Shown: positions 26,201-35,200 of the stretch, in pieces
Numbering within the stretch: position 1 is the first letter of the stretch
How the letters are laid out: every line of letters begins with the position of its first letter
Assembly: GCA_035236585.1 (NCBI GenBank)
Contig: CP141135.1
Location: 61,534,190-61,598,189, forward strand
Length of the DNA: 64,000 nt
Direction of reading: 5' to 3'
Source: Warburgia ugandensis
Taxonomy: Eukaryota; Streptophyta; Magnoliopsida; Canellales; Canellaceae
Translations under genes and position numbers: made by a program
The notes under the pieces: model-generated
What the model saw: only the letters and a program-made list of their open reading frames with translations
Told to the model about the DNA's origin: nothing
The model's database searches: none

Positions 26201-29200
26201 CCTTCCTGTACCAAAAAATGGAGTTACGCAAAGGAAAAGATTCGAGGTAGAACTTCAGTTTAAGATAATGTGCTTTTAGTAGGTCCTGTTTGTTAGGATA
26301 AGATTTTCCAAGAGAACATCTATAATGAATCAGTTTGTTTGTAGGTACCAAGGTCAGTGCTATTTATCTTGTGTTCTGTATGGTGTTTACTAAACTTTAC
26401 TTGTTTGCATGAGATGTTATTTGAAAGATTAAGGTCAAATCAGCCAAGAATTGAAACTCCTAGATGAATATGTTTGATCTGAATTCCTACAGAAGTTATG
26501 AGCCAGGTTTTCTGATACCCCATTTAAATTATGACCATTGATTGTTACCGATGACTCCATATCGAGCCCATGAAGAAAATTTCTAGTAGGTTTGATAGAC
26601 CTACCTAATGAATCAATTCACCATGACAACTGCACATGATCAAAAAGGTCCTTTTATCATGTAAAGGCAATTAGGCATAGAAGCGGAGCCTTGGTGCAAC
26701 GGTAGAAGTTATCGTCATGTGACCTTGAGGTCAAGGTTCAAGGCGTGAAAACAGCCTCTTGCAAAAAATGCAAGGTAAGGCTGCCTACTATAGGCCCTTG
26801 TGGTCCGCCCCTGGACCCCGCATAGGCGGGAGCTTCGTGCACTGGGGCTGCCCTTTTTAATGCATGGACATTGATTAAATTGATGCATATGGACTTTGAC
26901 TCTGTTGCATTATTCGCTGATCCACTTGATAATATCAAGCACATAACGTGTAACTTGATTGTCATGAAGAAACGAAGCACTGGGATGGGGCTGCTTGTTC
27001 ACATGTTTAGTTCTTCGACTATTGTTGCTAGTATTAGCATAAACTTACCAGTGAACCAATGCAGGAGACTACATTCTATTAGTACCGATTGGCTAGCCAA
27101 CACTTGAGGTACTAATACTATAATGCAAAACATTATTGAAATATACATAGTTGTAAAATGAAATGTGATCATCCACTGCTTAAAAAATTTGAAAAATAAA
27201 CCTTGTATCATGTTGCTTACATGTAATCATGTAACCATTTGCGCAATGTATGTTTATCTCATTTTACCGGCCCACTTTTCACTTGTTTAAACCTTTATTC
27301 AAATGATGTGGTTTTATTGCTTTTTTGAAGCTCTACTGCTGAAACCTGATATATTTGTGCTGCTACTATATCAGAACCATAATAAGTTTGTAGCTGAATT
27401 TCTGGATATCAGCATCACCTCTGCATATCCTGCAGTTCTTTTCTAATTGAACTATAGCTTTGTTATTCCACCAAAAATGAATAAAAATGACTATAGTTTG
27501 TCAATGTCATGCTGAGCTAAAACAATGGTTACTATTTCTTTTGAAAATGCTAATTTTCTTCCTATTTGATTGGTAGTATAAATGTTATGGTTATTTGCCT
27601 ATTTTTGAGTGTTCTTTGACAACTAAAAATTAATAATTGACATGTAAGCAGCATTGGCAAAGGCACAACAACTATTACTTGATCCCCAAGAAAGAGAATA
27701 TATCCTTAGTCAAGTTAATGCAGCCAAAGGTATGTTTTAAGACTTAAATACTACTTTAATTCACTTCAGAGAAAGCTTCCAGTTCATTCACAAATTTCTT
27801 ACAGTTTTGGGTTTTGTGCTGTAGGTTATTCTGATTTAATTCTAAAAAGAAAACTGTCTTGCTGTTGAAAAATGACTTGGTTAACGTCATAAAATTCCAT
27901 GTAGAGGGTTTGTTTATGTCATAATCAGAGAATATACAATTATTCATAGAGTGGTATGGTGTTTCTTATGCACCTAGGACACTTCAGGTTTTGCAAATAG
28001 CTACACTGAATTTACTTGCTGCAATGCTGCCCACCTGGTATGCATTTGGAAATTACTACTGAAGACAATCTGTCTTGCTTTATGTACTTTTTCTCTGATT
28101 ATTAGTGTTGTTTGTGTAATTGTTATATATGTCATGTTTAAGTTTTGATGTTTCATATCCAAAATACTTTTCCATTATCCTAACATATTCTCTTACATGT
28201 TGTCCTGGGTGTTTTTCCTATAGTTCCAAACATTGATTGTAAGATTGTAAAAGGTAATTGATGTCTATGATTTTGTAAAAAGGTCTTTGAGTTATCTGAA
28301 GTCCCTAGTATGGTTGTTCTAGGAGATTCTTCATGGTCCTTTTTCTTGAGTTATGCTTAAGAACTATTTAGCTTCAGTGGATTCTCCTTTCTTTAGAGTG
28401 ATCCTCCACATCTGCAGGGTGAATATGTCAGATCTTTATGTTGATCTTCCCTTTAGCTCTCTTATATGCTTCTTGCTCTTCTCTCTCTTGTTTTCTTAAA
28501 TCTCTGAAGTGTTGCTGTGGTACATGTTAAAATTTTCTTCAGTGTGACTGTATTTGAATGGCTGATCTGGCTAAGAAGAGGGAACACAAGGCTACTGCTA
28601 TATGCAGGTGAGTCACACTCACATCAAGTAGTTGGATTGGGTTCACTTTGTTCATGATTAATTCCTAGGAATGTTGAAGCATTAGAATGACACTCAATGT
28701 GTGCCTACCAAGCTAAACGTAGGCAATGAGGAAGAGCTGACAAAATATGATCAAAGAAAAAGTTATGAAGAAAGTAGTTCAACAAATAAGTCTAGAAAAT
28801 AAAGGGTTGATTGAGATTCAAAAGCAGCCTGGAAGTGTTCGAGTCATCAGGTAACATCCACAGTTGCCTCTAAGGAGCTCTTTTCATAGCAAAAAGTTTC
28901 ATACTGATCTTTGGTTAGAGTTTTGGCTTTCTTATTTGAATTTGCAGAGTTGTTTGTATTGGTGTGTTCTTTTTGAAGAATATTTATCAGATTTTAGGAC
29001 ACTGAAAAGTCTCTCTCTTTTTGTTTTGAACTTCTGGAAAATAAATTAAAGTTTTTGTAGGCTGATAAGGGTGAGACATATTTTATAACAATCTTATGAT
29101 TAACCGACACTTTTTGAGGTATTGTCACTCTACACATGAAGTTTTGATCTTCTCTGCAGGAGCTAAATGAATACTTCTATGTTTCCCCATCTAGTTTATC

Positions 29201-32200
29201 TTTCTTTAATCATGGTTGAATATCTAGCAATGCTTGTGAAGATCTTGCCTCATAGTGATCTCAGGGCAAGTGTGTCCGAAGGTGTCGTTTGAGGATTCAT
29301 AGTGCACCAAGGAAGGCTATTGATTTATTTGATAGAATTGATCAATTGGATCAATTTCTCCAGGAGTTGCAAGGGCTAGATTGACTCAGTTAAGTTGTAG
29401 AATCACCGCATGGAAGGAACAAAACCGATGTGCAAGGGTAGTTGAATGATGGAGGGGAGGACTTGATATGAATTATTATTATCAACATGGATGTTGACAT
29501 GTGAAGTTCAAATTATGATTGTGATGGTTCAAAATCTAGGGCAAAACTATGGCGAACATTTATTTTTTGAGTATAAGAACAAAATGCAAGGTAAGGCTCA
29601 ACGATTAGTTGTCTTCGTGTCACCTTGAGGGCCCAAGTTCGAGGTGTTAAAATAGACTCTTGCAAAATGCAAGGTAAGGCTGCGTACTATAGATCCTTGT
29701 GGTCCACCCCTTCCCTGAACCTCGCATATGTAGGATCTTTGTGCACTAGGCTGCCTTTTTTACTAACAAATTCAAGATTTAGAGTAAATATTATTAATTA
29801 GGAGGCATGAAAACTATCTAGCATCTTTTGAACTTATTCTCAAGAGGAAATTATGTAACCAAATAATTGGTGGAAGATGCATTGCTGACATTGTTTTGGT
29901 GGAAGTATTAGTGGACAAATTACAATTTGAATCACTTCACTTGCTTTTAAGAGATAGGGCATAAGCAAAGTCAAGGGATTTCCTTTGAACTAGTGGCTGA
30001 GAGTAAGCTAGATATCTTCATTCAGCAGATTTTACTTGTTAAACTTGTTCATAAAGGAAGATTAGATACTTGTTACTAGTTTCTTAGTTTTCATTTCAAT
30101 AGGACCCAAATATAAAGAAATTGTTCTATGATGTAGTTCCCCATGGGTGCATGTCACATGTTGCTTGGGAAACCATGGAGATATGATTAATGTGCAACTT
30201 GTAAATGAAAATTAAAAGCATATTTTGTTTTTTGTGAAAGTTGGAGAAACACCTATGGTAGGAGATATTGAAGTCTAAATCTTTTTATAAGGCCTTCCAT
30301 TTCTTCAAGCAAAAGATGATTGAAGCAAATAGGTTCTTAGATAGTGAATTGATATGTTGGGTGTTAGGGATCATTTTTTATTAATATTAACTATTAAATC
30401 TATCCTCTCCACTTTATTAATATGATAAATTATCCACATAAATGGAGAAGACCAATTATACCAACGTGGTTCACACCATTAATCTCCAAACTTACTCTTG
30501 ATTCAATTTTGGGCATTTCTACATCCCCCTGCTTGGACGAAATGGAAGATATTATCGTTAAATAGAATTGCACCTTGTTCATTAACATCCACCAAGTATG
30601 CTCTAGTGTGTGTTAGTCAGATAGGTGAATGGAGCTACTGATACATCACTTGTGAGAACACTGGGAGAAAATGAATGCCCTTACTTTCGATTCCAAGGTC
30701 AAAAGTGCGATTGAGTTGTGAAAGTAAAGGATTTATAACTATCTCTTTTGAAGAACCAAAGAGAAGTGCTATCCTGGGGCAAATGGTGGGACTCCCGACA
30801 AACTGTCACAAAGATGCCTTGTGATGGTTAAGTAGCTGATCCAAGTTGGAACATCTATAAGACATAAACAGATCAAAGACTTGTTATGGTTTCTGCACCT
30901 ATATGGATATTTGGTGTTCAAAATGTAGAAAGCCTAAAGACCAACTCTTGTATGATAAAAGGTGATCCTGCTTACCAAAGTAGTGGAGAGGAAAATATAT
31001 AAGATGACCTGGATGTCAAATAAAGATTGAACTCTTCATTTGCAAACCAAGATTATTCAAAAATTAATTATGATTTTTGGTAAAATGAATTTTGAGGAAG
31101 AACAATTTGTGCCTGCCATTTGTTCTAATTATATAATTGAAGTTTGATTCAGTTTCAGAAATTTTGTCTTGTGAATCAAATTCCAATGATTGAACAATTC
31201 CAGGAATACATGGTGATACTTTACAGTGTCTACATGTAAATTGATTGATCTTTCCATTGTATGTAACCTTCCAATGTTTATTCCTTGTTAGGTTTGACCT
31301 TATACACAACAACATAATCTATTATCATCTCTCATAGATTGATGAGAAAAACACTTCCATCAATTTGGTACCAGAGCAGTAGATTTTGTCGTTTTCTTTT
31401 TGTTTCTTCCCTCTCACCTCTCTTCTCCATTTCTAAGGCATCTTCTCCTTCTCTTGGATCTGGCCTAGACAAATCTTAAACCTCCCATCTCTGTAACTCC
31501 ACTACTTCCGATTCCACTACTAGCATTGGTGTTCTCCCAACAACTTTAAACAAAACTAAGCATTTTCCATCTATTAAAATCATGAGGTCCAATTACTTCC
31601 TTTCTTGCATTCATTTTATCCCCATCCTAGCAGCACACATCATGATAGGTTTAACAAGTGGAATGGCCTTTTGTCCACTTCCGACTATAATTGATCTCAC
31701 CACAAATACCACTGTTCCTAGCCTCGAATTTGCTGCTTGGAACCAAAATGACTAACTCCTTTTGAGTTGGATCTCTACTTCAAGTGCCAAGGAAACCGTC
31801 AACCTATACTTACTCAGAACTGCTTATTCGTATTGTACCACCAACATCTTCATTTGGCTAGAAGTATCATAGCCAAATATAATTTAAAATGACATAAGTC
31901 TAAATCTGTGTATGGATGCTATGCAGATTGTAATTACTGCAATGCATCATAGCTTTGTGTTTGTTCTCAAGCATTTCCAGCCTTACCTTGCATTTTGCAT
32001 GAGGCTATTTCGTGCAAAATGCAAGGTAAGGCTCTGTACCATAGACCCCTCGTGGTCTGCCCCTTTCCCTGAGCATGCATACGCAAGAGCTTCATATACT
32101 GGTCTGCCCTTTTACGTTGTGGAAGCTGGATTGGTATAACTAGTTGGCAGATAAGGATGCTAATTCTAGGGTGGCTTTCTCCAACCTAGGGTAACTGACG

Positions 32201-35200
32201 AGCTTAAGTAGGAAAACATAAATTATGATGGTTCATGTATGGGGTTGTTGGTGTTAGAGGACCTGCCAGAAGCAATGGAGCGAAATTGTGGATTACAGTT
32301 GGGCCCAGTGCCAAGCATGTGTAGTGACTTTAGATTGTTTGGTCACAATCTTGCTGATGGTCAACCGATGATAGCGACCTTAGACTAAATTGTTTGGTCA
32401 CAGTCTTGCCGATGGTCGATGATGCTAGTGACCTTAGACTAAATTGTTTTAACCTCAAGTGCAGGACGAACTTTATGAACTATCTTGGACCTATTTAATG
32501 CAGGTCTGCTCAGTGATTAAGACTTTTGAAGACATAATTTTGGAGGGATTTAGGTTGTTCATTTTGTTGGCAGGAACAGAACATGACCTGTTTAGACTTT
32601 CAGACTATATGCACTGTAAACAATTTCAAGAGAGAGAGAGATAGAGAGAGAGAGAGAGTTAGGGTTCTGGTTTAGGGTTTGTCATTTATTAATGACATTC
32701 TATATGTTGTGTACAAGTCATGTTTTGTTAAGTCTGGATTTGAGAGGAGATAATCAATATCATGAATTCTCTCATTCTTTTTCTTGTTCTCTTCTACTCT
32801 CCATCCCAGCTTGGTAAAAGCATGTCTTGGATGCGACAATAGATTACCACTCTCACAATTTTCTATCCCATAAAAGGGCAGGCCTGGTCACGAAGCTCCC
32901 GCCTATGTGGGGTCCGGGGAAGGGACAAACCACAAGGGCCTATAGTATGCAGCCTTACCTTGCATTTTTGTAAGAGGCTGTTTCCACGCCTTGAACCCGT
33001 GACCTCAAGGTCACATGATGATAACTTTTACCGTTGTGCCAAGGCTCCCCTTCTTACAATTTTCTATCCCATGCTTGTTCTTATTTCCTTATCTTCTTAG
33101 CTTTTCTCCTCCCCTCCATCAAGGCTTGTCTGAGACCTTTGAGTTCAAACTCAATGTATTTTTGCACGTGTCTTTCCTCTTTTATGTTGAGCACTTTGAT
33201 TGGATAGAAAAGGCATAGTTTCCTCTAGAGTTGTTTTGATTGTGAATATTCTTCTGTAAAACATACATTCAACGTCAATCATACATGACATATTGATGTT
33301 TGGTTAATAGCAAGAAAGATTAAGAGAGAGAAAAATAGAAGTCATATGGTTATGAGTCATAAAACATCTACCTATACTGTAGTGATTAAATGTCTCTTTT
33401 TTTAAGTGAATTAGATACAACCTATTTGATAGAAAAAAGTTTGCACTTCTTTTGGAAAATATTGATGTTTGATTGATGAAGAGAAAGAGGAAGAATAGAA
33501 GAATGGTAAGTCATATGCTGCAAGGAACTTTTGCATGTATTATATGCAAATAAATGGAAAGAAGAATTACAGTGGTCTTTATACATATTTTCTGTACTCT
33601 TTTCCCTTCCCCTCAAACTGTAAGGTTCTTCTCAACATGAATATTTGGTAACTAAATATGAGTTATGCTCACTGCCAAGTCCCTTGGCTGGAATATCAAG
33701 AAGTTGCTCTGCTGGTAGCAAAATATGGCTGGCTGTCCTCTGATGAAGTGAGAATTCATATCCTTGTGTTTCATCTGCATTCCAGGATAGTTTTCTCTCA
33801 CTCTTTAAGTATCACAATCGAGAGCCTTTGAATTTGAATCCAGGCGAATCTCCTGCAGTAAATATTAGACACTTTTTAATTCAGTTTAATCTTGCTGCTT
33901 TACCCTGTGCTGCATCGCTGATTGTGCTGCTTGAAAAGCACCCATACTGTTTATCAATATCACTGTCCACTGATCTTCTTAGGTAATAAATTCTTGTTTA
34001 TTTTTATAAAATCCACTCTAGTAGTTTGTCTTGGCTGAAATCAAAACTATCCTCAATGATTTGTGTAGCCATAAATCTTGCTGTATTGGTTCAGTTGTCT
34101 TTTTACACTATTCAGTTGTAAATAAGAACTTGTCATGGAAATGTTTGCTTGATGTTTGTTTATTATTGTAATGAACTGCAGAAGAACTCAGGGCCAAAAG
34201 GAAGAAACAGTTGAAGAAAGACAATGCTTCTAAGATAAAGTCATTGGTTGATGAGGTAGTAAGGAAATGTGCATCTTTGCTTTTCACGTGCCTTTGTCTT
34301 TAGATATAGTCTTTTCTGGGGAGCATAGGTGACTGATTCCTGATTTAAGATATATTAACAGAACAAGATACTAAACAAATTTAGAACTCTGGTACAGGGA
34401 AAATATGAGCAGCAGTATGAGCGGTCAGATGAGTTTCAGCAGCAACTGATACTGAAAGTTCGAGAAATATTAACAGAACAAGAGTGGCGCCGGAGAAAGA
34501 TGCAAATGAGGGTCAGAAGCTTACTTGATTCATGCTCTCTTTCAGTTTCAATTAGTCTGATGCTTTAATACTTAATATATCATTTTCCTTTTGCATAGAT
34601 TTCTGAAGAGGAAGGTAGATTGAAGAAGGATGAAGAAGAAACAAAGGAAATGTGGAAAAGGAAGCGTGAGCATGAGGAGCAATGGGAAGGAACAAGAGAG
34701 GAGAGGGTCAGTAACTCTTTCATTCTAGTCGATTTCCTTCACATCAAATTGTTATCCATTGTACTGCCTGCCATCATTTCTGTTTGACTTGTACCTCGCT
34801 AAACCCCTTCTGTCATACAGCAAATCATAGTTCGTCTGGCGTAGAGAAATCAGTATCGTTTGGGGCTTCAGAAATCCATTTGTGCTGAAACCCTGACCAT
34901 TTGGAGTCTCTTGCTCTGGCAAGAGCTGTCATCAATTCAATTTCTCGTGGTTACCTGTGACTGAAACTTAAGGTTCTTATAAACTCCAAGATGTTTATGT
35001 TTCATTGGAACTTTTATTTGGATTTTGATACCTACATGTTTTTTAATCGAGATACATTAGAATTGGATGAAAAAAATCAATCACTGAATAAAGAGAAAAG
35101 AAAACCAATAAAATGATCAATCAATTCTCAGGCTTGAGCTGAAGCTCCATAGATCATTCAGTAGAGAAACATATAGAATCTTGCAGTCCAGAAAAAACTT

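Larger units (their letters stand above)
27730..34181 (+). other. DNAJC8-like intron 4
   Basis: About 6.45 kb. It contains Au SINEs at 29596, 31978 and 32873, a decayed Copia 5' part (30362-31900) and a short tandem repeat (32324-32449). Near 28557 a short exon-like stretch (ATG ... GCAG|GTGAG) is open but matches nothing I know. Confidence 0.8.

Noticed and set aside
28557..28612. Exon-like ATG...GCAG|GTGAG stretch in intron 4
   Set aside because: Short, no similarity to the J-domain protein, and including it would disrupt the clean exon 4-5 phase.
29230..29400. Codons resembling LRIHSAPRKAIDLFDRIDQL
   Set aside because: A short open stretch that looks protein-like, but I could not tie it to a known family, and stops follow.
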